From: Pascua guehoae | Taxonomy: Eukaryota > Basidiomycota > Tremellomycetes > Trichosporonales > Trichosporonaceae | Length of the DNA stretch: 64,000 nt | Assembly (NCBI GenBank): GCA_001600415.1 | Contig: BCJX01000010.1 | Span: forward strand, 1,111,248-1,175,247 | Direction of reading: 5' to 3' | Shown: positions 36,042-48,089 of the stretch, in pieces | How the letters are laid out: each line of letters begins with the position of its first letter | How positions within the stretch are numbered: position 1 is the first letter of the stretch | Made by a program: the position numbers and the translations under genes | Notes under the pieces: generated by a model | The model's database searches: none | What the model saw: only the letters and a program-made list of their open reading frames with translations | Told to the model about the DNA's origin: nothing

Positions 36042-37893
36042 TTAGTTGTCGCCGCCGGCATTGTCTGCGGGAGCGGCGTCGGGGGCCGCAATGTCGCCTG
36101 CCGCGAGGATGGGCCCGCTGGGGTCGATGCCCGAGCTCCAGCACGCCTTCTTGGCCTCGGCAGCGCCGGCCTTGTAGCCTGCAATCCACTGGTCGCCGCT
36201 CTTGCCGAGGTCGGCCATGCGGCGCTTTGCCAGTTCGGACATGAAGCCAATCTCGTCGTTTTGCTTGAAAAAGTATTCTGCGTCGTCCCAGCCTTGCGAG
36301 AACCCGTCTGCGTCTAATGGTGTCAGCTCGGGATTGCAACTTGGGGTGTGTGCGGTACTCACCACCACTGGTCTTGGCCTTTGTCTTGTCGCAGTTCTGG
36401 TACTTGCCGCGAGCGACGGTCTGGGGGAGGACGCCCCTGTCGGTGGCCGTGACTGCCGACCATGCCTCGTTGTCGCCCGAAGTCTTGTATGTCCAGAACC
36501 AGCTGCCCGAGCCCTTTGCAAACGTGTTGAGCTCGGCCGTGGCAAACTGCGTGTACTGCTCAATCTTGTCCTTGCCCGAGATTTCGATACTCGCTTCGTC
36601 GAGCTGGGCGGAAAACTCTGCGACAACGAGGCGGTCCTTTGTCGCCTCCATGTAGCCCTCAAACTGCTTGGTGTACTCGCCCGTCAACTGCTCGGCGAGC
36701 TCGATGCCGCCCAGCGTCTTGTCGTGCTGCGCGAAACAGCGGTAGACGTGGGTGTCGAGGACGGTGAAATCGTCGCGCCCACCAACGTATTTGGCATATT
36801 CGTTGGGATCCCACGCGTCGCCGAGGTAGAGCGGGAAGTCGTCCTTGACCTCCTTGCGGATCGCGGGGATGGCCTCGTCGTAGAACGCCTTCCAGTCCTG
36901 GCCGGCGCCAGGCTCGTTGAGGAGCTCAAAGCCCACAATAGCAGTGTTGTTGGCAAAGAAGCTCGCAAGGAACGTCATGGCCGCAATGCCCTTGGCCTTG
37001 TTGGTGTCCGTCTTGAGGAAGTTGATCGAACCATCCGACAGTCCAGAATGCGCTGTTGATCAGTACAATGCCAACAGGTTTTTTTCTTCTCTCAGTCTGT
37101 CACTTACCGTCCTTGTTCTGAGCACCGGGCACAGCGTGAAGGTCGATCAGGACGCCAAGACCGTGGCTGTTGGCATCGTTGACAGCCTTGGTAATGCGTT
37201 CCCAAGCGCCAGAGTACGTGTCACCGAATTTGGCGTAGTCGGTTCCTTCGAGAATGTCGGGGCGAACACCAGAGAGGTGGTAGTACGAGATCTAGATGTC
37301 AGCCGGTTGCCATTTCACCCAATGTCCCCAACTCGACTTACCGGAAGGCGGATACTGTTGTACCCATGGTCGGCGATCCACTTCCAGTCGTCTTCATTCA
37401 TCCAACTGTCCCAGTGCTTCTCGTAGTTTGCCTTGGCATCCTGGCCATTGGCAATGTCGATGTCGGCCTTCTTGGGGTCTTTGGCTCCGGCGTACTGCTC
37501 GTTGACAATCCAATCTTCACTGGTGAACCAGCCGCCAACGTTGAGGCCGCGCTGGTGGCGATAGCGATAGAGGTACGAGTCGAGGTCTCCGCCTGCACCA
37601 CTAGCCGCAGGGGCGGTGGCCCCGCCGCTGGCAGCGGGGGCGGCGGCGGCCGAGGCCGCGGTGGGCTTGTCGCCACCTGCGGAAGCGCTGTCCGCAGAGT
37701 TGGCAGCGGCCGGCTCTGCGCCTCCAGAGTCATCAGCTGGCACAGCGGCGAGCTGGTTGGTATCGGCCAGCAAAGCCTGGGCACCCGACGCTTCCGTGTC
37801 CCTGCTGGTGCCGGCGGCCCCGTTGGCAGTCTCTTCGTCGCACGGCTTCTTGGAACGGGGATGCCTGGGGCGGGGACGGGGGACGGGACTCAT
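36042..37893 (-). CDS. Glycoside hydrolase family 5, exo-beta-1,3-glucanase-like
   Basis: Four exons, 37893..37342, 37291..37108, 37052..36363 and 36313..36042, encode 565 residues. Motifs in order: RGLNVGGWF, NSIRLPISYYHL (joined by the first splice), VLIDLHAVPGAQNKDAHSG (second splice), FELLNEPG with the acid/base Glu292, LDTHVYRCF, and VVAEFSAQ with the nucleophile Glu391. These are the GH5_9 exo-1,3-glucanase landmarks, acting on wall beta-1,3-glucan. Unlike usual Exg proteins there is no signal peptide: about 105 residues of Pro/Arg then Ala/Ser/Gly-rich low complexity precede the barrel, with no clear transmembrane helix. A 90-residue C-terminal part ends in an acidic Ala/Asp tail. Localisation is therefore uncertain (cytosolic or unconventional export). 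Confidence 0.9.
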
Positions 37894-38052
37894 GGTTGGT
37901 GATGAATGAGTGGGTGGGAGAGAGGCGGGTGTCGAGCGTGTATGTCGGTAGGAAAAGTATGTGGGTTGTGAAGTTGTGAAGCGGTCGAACCTGCGACCTA
38001 GCTTGCGTCAATGGGGAGTTGCGATCGATGGGGAATGCCAAACTCCCCAGGT

Positions 38053-38059
38053 TATATAT
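38053..38059 (-). promoter_or_regulatory. TATA-like box of the GH5 gene
   Basis: TATATAA on the minus strand about 160 bases before the start codon. Confidence 0.4.
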
Positions 38060-39231
38060 GTCTGTGTGGACGGGGTTGTCATGGCGGTAGCACGGTACGG
38101 TATGCAGTGCTCGATGCTCATGTAGTAAAGCTTGGTACTGTTCCTTGTCAGTTTGTATCATCGGCCGGGGTGAGGGGTAGACGGCAGACGGGGGGCAGAG
38201 GAGGGGCAGAGGGAGGGGCAGAGGGGGCATGAGGGGCAGACGGGTCAGTGAGCGGGATGGGTATCATCCCCGAGTGTTTCGCTGGCCAAGAAGTCTGTAC
38301 GCCCGAGGCGGTCCAGTATGCACCGACTCTTGATTCTTAATGCACCGCAATATCGTGTTCGCGGGAGTTGTAAGAGGGGTATGCAACAGGATGCAGTGCC
38401 CGTTGCATTGTGGAGGTGACAATCTGAAACGACCACCCCGGGGTGTGTCAACCTTAACTGCCATAGTCGCGTTCGGCGTGTTTCATCTACGCGTCTGCCC
38501 AGCGGGAAATCCAACCCCTTGCACCGTCCGTGCAAGTACCTTGCACCGGGACCTATCTTGGCAACTTGGGGGCGATACATGCCAGAATGCGGTGCATCCT
38601 CCCCCGTTCACACTCCGGCCACCTATCTTTTACCGCGTACTCTTGCAACAGCACCGGTGCCTATGCATCACGCGACGAACAGTCATGTTTCGGCGGCCTG
38701 GGGCATGCGTCACGAGGATCGTTTTGCTGAATGGCTGCAGGGGGCAGCCTGGTGCTGCACGTGTCACCTGGTACCGCCAAGATCAACATGACATCAGTCG
38801 GCCGCCTCACTCTGAGCCATCCACCCCAAGCAGTCGTCCCCTTTCAAACTCACGCAACCTAATACTACTCACCCCCTGGACCCACCAGTTTCTTGATAGT
38901 TGCAGCTCCCTCGTGTTCCATCACATTGTAAACCCCGTACTCATATTCATCACCAGCCACCCGCTCAAGGTCGTGTGCAGCAGTGTTGCAGACGCTCAGT
39001 CCCACCTTCAACTGAAACGTGAGTTTGACGAAATGGCTTGGCTATTGCCCCACCAAGCAAGTATGCCTCATACTGTTGTAAAACATCATAATCTGACACT
39101 CGTACAGAGTATGTGTTTCGCCACAGAGTCTATCGCTGGCCAACAGCAAGTGCGCACTTGCTCAACTCTGTCCATACCAAACAGAGTACCCTCCTATTGA
39201 CACGGTGCAGTCGGTCTGCTCGGTCACCCTC

Positions 39232-39357
39232 CTACCAAGCGAAATGGCCAAGTACAGCTGCTCCCACCAAGCGAAACTGATCATCCTCAGCCAAGTCAAA
39301 CCTCCAGTTCGTCTTCAGCCAAGTCAAACTTTCAGCTCCTCCGCCAAGCGAAACCCC
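39232..39357. repeat. Degenerate minisatellite (CCAAGCGAAAC)
   Basis: Five copies of a core CC-R-CCAAG-Y-S-AAAC, spaced roughly 24-33 bases apart. Copies alternate between CCAAGCGAAA and CCAAGTCAAA. Confidence 0.65.
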
Positions 39358-42300
39358 TTTCGGTGACTCAAGCCTTCCCGCACCCACAGTGCCTGCTAAT
39401 TCACAATCGTCCGTGCTCGGTGACACACCCTTTATGGGTGCCAAGACATCAGCTGCGCTACGGTGTCACTGGTGCTGGATTGGCTGATGTTGGCTGATGT
39501 CATTCAGTGGGAAGCATCAGGGCGGTGAGGGAACAAGACAGGACGAGTGGTGAACAGCATCAATCTCGTTGGACTTGCAGATTCGCCTCCAAGCGGCGCG
39601 CTTGCAGTACTGTACATACCGACACAGCCCGCTTGTCTATGAGGGGCATATCACACGTCTGTTGAAAATCAGCTTGGTATTGTGCCTGAGGAGATGCGAC
39701 GGTAACGACCCACAGTCAATGGACCAGATGCGATGACGAGGCACGCATTTTAGCGAAAACAACGTGCAACGTGGTTGGACACGTCACGCTGTAGGAAGGG
39801 AAACATATGGACGTCTCTAGAAGGGGCAAGTGGTCGAGAGGACGAAGGCGATGCTCCGTTATTATATGATGGACGCAGCGGACATGATCCATGAGCCCGC
39901 GACCTAGAGTCATGCCCACCACTGCGATGCGAGGTACACAGTAGCATTCGTGAGGGCTGCTCTGTACGGGTGAGACCGCCGCTGTGCACTAGGCTTCAGT
40001 CGCTCTACAGCTAGACGAAATAGAAGACGGTGCCATAAGTTCTGGTCAACAAGACACGTGGAGTTTGCGTTATAGAGTTATGGGGACTCGAGCCTCGCAC
40101 GCGCACGCACGCGCACTGTTGCATGCACGCTCGAGCCACGGTGCCCGCTCTATAACAACTCGTGCGCGCGAACTCGGCTCATGCGTCGCTCTATCGCTCA
40201 TTGCAACACTGGGGGTGGATAAACCGCTTGCAGACCCTCCCGACAAGGCCAGCGACGACGCACACAGAGACGGCCTCAGTGAAGACTCGCAGACGGTCAC
40301 GTGTGGACGCAGCCTCAACTCTCCAAAGTCGTATGACAACACCCTTGTTTCAACGTTGTCGAGACTGCCGACCCGTACTTTGTCGGTACGGCTGACGTTG
40401 ACGAGGCAGGTAGGCAAGGTGACAATGTACGATTGGTACCCCATTGAGCTGGTACTTTGCAACACCAACACATGTCTGCTCTCGGAGATGACATGCCGCT
40501 GTGCGTCGCACTCGACACTCGAGGGTGATGGTCCACAACAGGCGGGGAACATTGTGGGGTATAGGACATCGTGCTGGTCTGGGGACGTAAGCAACTGGGG
40601 TGCCCAATGGGGAGCACTCAGATACGAATGGCAGACTTGCGTCAGTGGCAAACAAGGGCAGTTGGCTCTGGAGGCGAACAACAATCAGCTCGACCCGCAA
40701 CATCAGGCGATGGTGGCCGGTGGAAGTGGTGGCGCCGCCTCGGCCCTCAGAAGCTCATATGACCACAGCAATAACATGCGAGGAACAGGGGCACCTCGGC
40801 ACGATTGAACCTTGGAGACACCCCAGAAATTGGCCTTTGTACCAAACATGAGAAAAAAGGCGGTTGTTGACATTTAAAAAATTGATGCCCAACATGACTG
40901 CCGAGCAAAGTAGCGCCAAACATGGCAGGTGGGCACTTGGCGGACATTGCTCGTGGCGCTACAGAGTTCGAGGCCCAGTAGCGTCCGCCCAGCTGACTGG
41001 CTAGCGGCCCACCGGACAGAGCGGGGTGGATGGGGGGCATGGGCATGGACGAGGCCCGAGCCTGTGTGGGCTCACAGGCGGGAGAGCCGGCGGGCCGGCA
41101 GCGATCGGCGCAATTTATTGGCTTTTGGCGCCCGGGCCCTGAGCCAGCCTCCGGGCCTCTGAAACCTTTCGGCTCTGCAATAACAAATGCCTCGTGACGA
41201 GCTGTACGGGCGCCTCCCAGCTCTCGGCTTGGATGATGGGTGGGTGCTTGAACAAAACGGGGGACACGGGGGCATGGACATGGACATGGACACTCGGAAT
41301 GTCACAGCACAAGTTATGCGCAGGCTGAGAAACTCTCCAGAGTCGGGAGCCCCCGCTCAGACCGCCAGACGGGGTAGGCCCATGGATGCTGTGCGTGCTG
41401 TGAAACTTTTCAGTAAGTGTGCTCGTTAACCGGTCGCTGGTCGCTGGCCGCTGGCCACTGATCATCTTCAGTCTGTCAACGTCAGTCCGAGTGGGCGGAC
41501 AGGGGCATCAGTATCCGCCAGATCACGCTGCTGCGGGCCATGATGAGTGGTGCCTTTAATGAGTCACGCGCCACGCTCGTCATTGTTTATGGCCGTTGGA
41601 GTTGTATTGCTGAGATATTGTATTGAATGGGGAAAAGAGTTCAAATGGCTGACCACAGTGACGTGTGTGGGCCACGTCGCTGGGGTCATGGGGGTGGGGG
41701 AGAGGGGGTTGATATCACCAACGCGAGCCGCTTTTAGCGGTTCGACAGGCAGTGCTCGCTGGATGGGGTTTGTCGTAGCCTTTGTTGCACTGCTCTGCTA
41801 TTTTGAGCCCCTGGGCGGCCACTTAGGCCACGAGTTAGCGCCACGGTGCAACAACCCGTCAGCACAGGAACCAAAAAAAGCTTACAGTACTCCTGATCCA
41901 GGCCCGGCCACTCTAGACGCTTCCTTTGCACCTTGGGCCCTGCGCCGTACAGGACAATAGGGGATCATAGGACCCTGCTCCCGACGCCTCACAGGGACCA
42001 CCCCCTTTTCATCGCATTGTGCCCGTGCTCTGCTCTGATGCCTCTGTTATGCTGACCGGCTTTAGAACTTGTCCCTGGTGTTTCCTGTGTTTTGGCAGAC
42101 GCTTGTTCCTGATCTGCCCGCTTCTCCGCCAAACTTCCCTCTGTCCTTGTGCCTCTTGTCACTCACCCCCCCCGGTTTGGATGTGGACCGTTTCCCATTT
42201 TGGTAGTTTTGGGCATGAATGCAACGCCCGGAACCCTAAATAGGCAAATGGGGCGCATTCCTTTTCAGACGCGCGGCGCGTGGGTTGAAAAAAGCGCACG

Positions 42301-42519
42301 CGTGCCATTTCAGGGTCAGGGGGAGGCACTGCATGCACTACCTGCTGGCCTGCTGGAAAGAGAAGAGAAGAGAGGAGAGCGGCAAACAACAAACCCAAAC
42401 GTCAACGGCCAACATGCCCGATGTCATTGCAACAACACCAAGGACCCCATTTTCAATCAGTCAGCTTCTGCTTCCTCGCTCGTTCCTTGCCTTTGTCCTT
42501 GCTCGGTACTGCACGCTCC

Positions 42520-43490
42520 CCTCATCACCGACTCCGCCACCACCCTGGTCCTGTCCTCATCGCAAACCTCTACGGTACTCACCTTCATTCATCCACATCG
42601 ACCATACACTCTCTCTCACGACCACCTCATCACTCTCCCGCATCTCTGTCGACTCTCGACACGACAACCGGCACTCACGACCGCCACACTCACTCAACCC
42701 GTCTCTCTCCCTGTCTCCGGTCTTTGTTTGAGCCAGTCTCGAACACGCCACACGACATCCGACACTTCCGAGCACAGTTCTCGACCCCCGCACATCTCTT
42801 CTCCCCTCCCCCTTTACTCCTAGCACACGGACCTCTTGGCTGTGCACGCACCCTCTTTAAACCTGGTGAGCACCACGCCCAGAACAACAGCGACCAGATC
42901 TATTCTGTGCCCCACCCTATCGCGTGCAGTCCCGTTCTGTTCCATTCTTTGTAACCGTATCGGGGCTTGCATGGCTTGGCGAGTGGTCGTGGCCCCATAC
43001 ATCGCACAACCCTCCCCGTACTGCCCGTTACTGGCCTTCGCATCCATCGCTCCCTTTGATCTCATCGACGCTCCCTCCTCCCACTCCCTTTCCAACCATC
43101 CGCCATCTCGCCCTCCCTCTCCACCTCTCCAGCTCGACCCTCCTCTACGACCAATTCACCTTCGTTACTGCCCCTCTCCACTGCGCCGAACCTCCGGCAC
43201 CACCACCTCCCTCTGCATACCCACCCACCTCTCGGTGGACCTCTTTACTCCGTTGCACCTCTCTTCTCCTTGCCCTATCCCCCCTCTCCCTCCTGTCCCT
43301 CCTCTCCATCTCCTGCGTTGGAACTCGCTCTACCTCTCCTACGTTCGACGTCGTCTATCTCTCTGCCTGCATACGATCTCCACCTTACCTTGGCGCAAAC
43401 AGGCGCTTACCACACCCTACTACAGACGGCTACCCGCAAACGAACATTCTTTGCACGACAGACCTCTTACCGAAACGTACACACAGCACC
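42520..43490 (+). promoter_or_regulatory. Strongly pyrimidine-biased leader of the expansin-like gene
   Basis: Nearly 1 kb upstream of the ATG is dominated by C and T on the coding strand, with stretches such as 43080-43350 almost free of purine runs. It may be a long 5' UTR, possibly with a leader intron, or a promoter CT tract. No unique start site can be read. Confidence 0.5.
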
Positions 43491-44385
43491 ATGTTCGTCA
43501 ACCTCCTCTCCACCCTTGCTGTCCTCGGCCTCGCCGTGGCTGCTCCCCACAAGCTCGCCAAGCGCGACTTTACCGGCCGCACGACCTTTTACACGCCCGA
43601 CGACTCTGAAAAGATGACCGCATGTGGCATCATGTACACGTACGTTCAAGGGTGGCGTCTCTTGATACCCGTTGCTAACACGCGACAGGGACGCAAACGT
43701 CAAGATTGCCGCCCTTTCCATGTCCCAGTTCTCGATGGACCTCTGCAACCAGGAAGTCACGGTCACGTACCAAGGAAAGAGTGTCACGGCCTTGATCTGG
43801 GACGGTTGCGAGACTTGCTCCTTTGGCCAAATCGACCTGTCGCCTGGTGCCATGTCGGTCCTCGACTCAAACTACGTGGTGACTGGACAGTTCACTGCTT
43901 CGTGGTCGATTGGCGGTGGCGGCGGCGACAGCAACAACGAGGAGACGACCACGTCTGAGAAGAAGCCCAGCCCTACACCCGAGCCTTCGACTTCGACATG
44001 GACGCCCGAGCCCACGACGTCGAGCACTCCTGCCCCCGAGCCCTCGACCACATCGTCCCCCAGCCCGTCGCCTACGCCCTCTACGACCACTCTGGCGAGC
44101 TCGTCTGCCGCGCTCTCGTCGTTGTCGTCGCTTTCTGCGTCCAGCCTGTCGTCGCTCGCTTCATCCACTGGCCTCAGCGCGACCTCGTCTCTCAACGCAA
44201 CCTCGACGTCCATGAACGTCACCACCACGGCCACAGTCGCCACAGTCGCCATCCACACTGGCACCGCCACCATTGCTCCGGACGCCGTCGTCTCGACCGC
44301 CGTCGAGGACACTGGCAACTTTGTCGTCCTCAACGACGTTGTGGCCCGCCTCGGCCGCATCATCATTGCCGCAGCTGCCGCCTAA
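43491..44385 (+). CDS. Secreted expansin-like protein (RlpA-like double-psi beta-barrel)
   Basis: Exons 43491..43639 and 43689..44385 encode 281 residues; the 49-nt intron has a GTACGT donor and a CTAAC branch site. A signal peptide (MFVNLLSTLAVLGLAVAA) is followed by a Kex2 site Lys24-Arg25. The barrel (about residues 26-120) shows GRTTFYTP, ACGIMYTDAN, IAALSMSQF, DLCN, VTALIWDGCETC and IDLSPGAMSVL, all standard for fungal expansin-like or barwin-like domains that loosen or bind wall polysaccharide without hydrolysis. A Ser/Thr/Pro-rich stalk of about 130 residues follows, likely O-glycosylated. The C-terminus ends in a short Ile/Ala-rich hydrophobic tail, which might serve as a weak GPI signal. 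The expected location is cell wall or secreted. Confidence 0.9.
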
Positions 44386-45952
44386 GCCTGAGCTCGCGTC
44401 GCGTCGCCGTGTCTTCTTTTCTCTTTGGCCTCTCTTGGACATTCCAGTTTTCTCCGTCACTCGCCATCAAGCGCGCGGCCCCCAGGCGGCAACGCCTACC
44501 GCGTGCCCAAACCCCCTCCTCCTCATAGGCTTATAATTGCTCCTGGCGAGCATACGGCGCAGTGTCATAGCCTCGTGCTGTCGTCACTGCGTTGAAACCG
44601 CCCACTCTCGGCCGACCGTTTGGGGTCGGCCGTCTCCCCGCTTTGCTCTGGTAGCTAGCCTCTCAGCTATAGCAAACATTGTGCGTGTGGTAGATGCGTC
44701 GCTAGATTCCATGCAAACCCGGGGTGTACATGATACGCGTTGCACGTCGCAGTGGGTCAAGTGAGGCCGACGAGGTTCATTAACCCATCACGTATGCCGG
44801 CCAAGCCACGGGCAGGGCAAAATAGCAACCCACCCTGCCTCGGCGAGGTGTCTCGGCCTCGGCCTGCTTGCAATATTTTCGTGTTGGGGGCCATTGCGTC
44901 AAAGTGTGAGCTAGCTCTGTTGATTTGCTGCTCGGGCCCACAACCGTTGCCCGAGGCCCCGGCTACGCAGTGGCCCTTTGGTGCAGGTCTGGGCCCAGGT
45001 CAGATTTCATTCCAGGCGTATGGATCCGTGTTCGGACGGGTTGGACAGTTAGAATGTGGCGTTGCCCATTCCAGTGGCGCCGGCGCGCCGGCTGTGGCGC
45101 CGTGGGGACTGTAGCATTGATAGCGGTCAAGGGGTGGAAGGGTGTCACATTGCCGGGCCCCCCGAGTTTGACCGCACAGGCAGACAATGTAACGCGTCAA
45201 GGTGGCAGAATGTAACGTGGACGCTCGAGTGTGCACTCACCTCACGCCCGTCGCAAGTGCGCGTTTGCACTCACCCACTCGCGCGCACCGAGCGTGGGCG
45301 TCGCGCAGAATCGCGGGGTATCAGGCAAGCCCGCCAGCGGACGGACCGCACGATGCCTCGAGCGTGCGCGCCAGTAGCTGTGTACGCTGTGTCCGGGCAC
45401 GCACGTGCGGTACAGCAGACGCCGGCGTAGCGCGCGTACCAAGCCTCGCTAATATGTGAATATTTGCTGAGGAATCATCAGGTTTCGCCTGTCGCCCCCC
45501 ACCTCGCATGGGCATGGGAACGGGACATGACCACCGCGGCCACGACGTGACGCGAGCTCCGCTCCCCGGGATCCACATTGGTGCGAGCCACTGGAGAGAA
45601 GCACCCAGACGGGCCCCTGGGGTCGCAGATGTTTCCCAGTGTGACGTCGTGGTGGGAGTGCTTGTGCCTCCCAAGGTTCTACGCTGGTCATTTGGACCTG
45701 GCCCTTTGGCCGAGTCACGGACCTGGCCCTTGTTGACGACGGCCAGTACCCAGTGCGTCACAGTATGCGGTACATATCACGCAGCGCACAGCACGCGGCG
45801 CAGAGCACGCGGTGCGAGATCCCGAACCAGGGCTGAGCGCGGTGTTAACAGTACCAGAGATACATCGACGCACCCCATTATAACCATCTATAAGAGAAAA
45901 CCCAACCCACGCTCGCTGGCAACGAAACCCAAGTATCCAAGCATCTAAAGCT
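44386..45952. other. Intergenic region, nothing supported
   Basis: The shared 3' region of two convergent genes. Only short, motif-free ORFs. Confidence 0.5.
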
Positions 45953-48089
45953 CTAGAGAATGTATCGGAAGGCCGGGTGGTCGTCGCCGAGGTTTGCAAT
46001 CTCGGTCGGCGACAGGCCCTCGAGCCCCCACTTTGCGCGGTACGCCGGGTCGCTATAGTCTTGCACCTCGCCCTTGGCCGGTGGGGGGCCGTAGATTTTC
46101 TCGCGCCGCTGGTTTTCGCGCCGCAGGCCAAAGTAGAGAATGACCGTGGTGACGAATGCGAGTGCGGAAAAGGACATGGCGGTCAGGTGGCCCGGGAGGA
46201 AGCGGGGGCCGTCGGCGGCGCGGTAGGCTTGGGACGAGATGATGCCGCCCGAGTTGCCGGCGGAGAAGAAGAGGCCGAGGACGGTGGCCTTTTTGTAGTG
46301 CCCTGTGGGGGTTAGTGGGGCGCCCAAGGAAAGTGGAAGGAGCGGTGCCTCCAAGCAGAGTTGCAAGAGACGTGTTGGGGATGATGGTGTGGCGGGGATG
46401 AGAGGAACAGGAGAAGTAAACTCACCTGCAGAGTTGTTGCCGCACCATGTGATCGTAGTGACGATGAGGGGCGCAATGCTCATGGTCGTGAGGAAGACGG
46501 CAAAGTAGAGCACGCCGTAGCGGTGGAGCGGGACGGTGGCGAGGATAATGTACCCGACCAGCGCGAGGAGGGACCAGAAGAGGTTGAACGGCGCGCGCTT
46601 GACGACCTTGTCCGAGATCCACGCCGTGACGAGGAGGGCGATGAATGCGACCGCGTAGGCTGGGCGTGTTAGCTGCAGTCTTTGTGTTGTGTTGTGTTCT
46701 ACCCAGGGCAAGGGGGGTGCAGAAAGATGCCACTGAAAGATCCCAAGCGAGACCGCTCAACGAAACAAGCCCAAGCCCAAAGCCCAAGCCCAAGACCCAA
46801 GGCGAACTCACGAGGAACAGTGAGCAGAAGCGACTGCGAGGTGGTCCATGTACCGAGCGACTTGACAATGGTCGGGGCGAAAAGGCTGACTGTCAGCTGG
46901 GCGACTCCAACCCCCCCCCACTCCTCAACAACCACTTACGACTGCGAGTAGATGCACACGCCCGAGCTGCAGTAGCACAGCATGTAAATGTACGTCTTCC
47001 AGTCCTTGAAGCCCCTCCGGACCGCCTCCCAGGTAAACGAGCCCTGGTGCGACAGACCAGAGTCCTCGTTGAGGCGGACGAGGACGAGCTGGCGCTCAAA
47101 GTCGGAGAGGAACTTTGCCGTGTCGGGCCAGTCCTGGATCATGCCAAAGGACAGGAGCGCAATGACGAGCGTCAAGAGGCCCTCGATGATAAAGATCCAC
47201 GACCACCCAGACTTGCCGCCCACGCCGTCCATCTGGCCCAGCGCGTACCCAAAGATACCCCCGAAGGCGCCCGCAAGGACCGCTCCGCCAAAGAAGACGG
47301 CCGTGCGCCGCGACAGCTCTTCGCGCTTGTACCATCCGTTCAGGTAAAAGTTGAGGCCCGGGAACAGGCCCGCCTCGGCCAGTCTCAGGCAGAAACGCAG
47401 CGCCAGGAGCTGGCTGTAGTTTGTCACCAGGCCCACTGGTTCGTTAGTGCTGCACTCTGGGAATGGCTGAGAGGGACGCACTGAAGATCTGGAAAATGGC
47501 CCAGATGACCATGGTGGCGGGAATGTAGATTGACGGACGGAGCTTTTTGATCACGAGGTTGGACGGGAGCTCGAATGCGACATACGACACGAAGAAGACT
47601 GTTAGAGTGTTAGTATAGGCTCAGGCGCGACGGCACAGGGGTTGCGCGAGGGCGCAGCTGGGAGATAACACGCACTCATCGACGCGTTCGAGTACATGTG
47701 CGAGTCGAGGCCGAGATCTTCACTCAGGTCTGAACGTTAGCGCGCACCCCGACACAGTAGAGGTTCGGACGTACGCCACAGCTTGGCGGTGCCAATGTTG
47801 ACGCGGTCGAGGAAGGACATAAGATAGAGAAGCCTGCATGTCAGCCTGCGTACTTTTACCTCCCTGCGCGTGCTCGAGCAGTCGCGGCCACTCACGTCAT
47901 CCATGGAATCAGGCGCATGTCAATCTTGCGCACCAGCTTGCGCTCGGCGGCGGCGCGCTCCTCGGGACTCAGCGCCAGGACCTCGGCGAGCGCGGGGTCG
48001 TCGTGTTCCTTGAGCGACGAGCCCGAGGGTGTTGTCGACCCGTCGTAGACGGCTGGCGCCAGGCCATAGGCGTCCTTCTTTTCGGACAT
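45953..48089 (-). CDS. MFS permease, anion:cation symporter family (Dal5/Tna1-like)
   Basis: Eight exons, 48089..47896, 47833..47775, 47729..47676, 47598..47482, 47435..46940, 46885..46812, 46659..46426 and 46302..45953, encode 525 residues. A hydrophilic N-terminus (about 60 residues) precedes TM1 with LLYLMSFLDRVNIGTAKL, the typical ACS-family opening. Others are FELPSNLVIKKLRPS (loop 2-3), LRLAEAGLFPGLNFYL (TM4) and GYALGQMDGVGGKSGW before TM6, then NNSAGHYKKATVLGLFFSAGNSGG in the C-half, cut by the last intron. About twelve helices are present. The family moves allantoate, nicotinate, pantothenate and related organic anions with protons at the plasma membrane; the substrate is not predictable. 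The exon joins restore family motifs (TVPPYAVAFIALL). Confidence 0.9.

Larger units (their letters stand above)
37894..43490. other. Gene-poor stretch of 5.6 kb
   Basis: No gene could be supported. It holds the glucanase upstream region, a short degenerate repeat at 39232-39357, several long but overlapping motif-free ORFs (for example around 38340-39200 and 40065-40808), and from about 42500 a pyrimidine-rich leader of the expansin-like gene. Confidence 0.5.

Noticed and set aside
38340..39200. 286-residue plus-strand ORF
   Set aside because: No domain, cysteine and proline content of random translation, and no plausible promoter or introns.
40065..40808. Overlapping plus (247 aa) and minus (204 aa) ORFs
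   Set aside because: Each is the shadow of the other; neither has recognisable motifs, so no choice could be supported.
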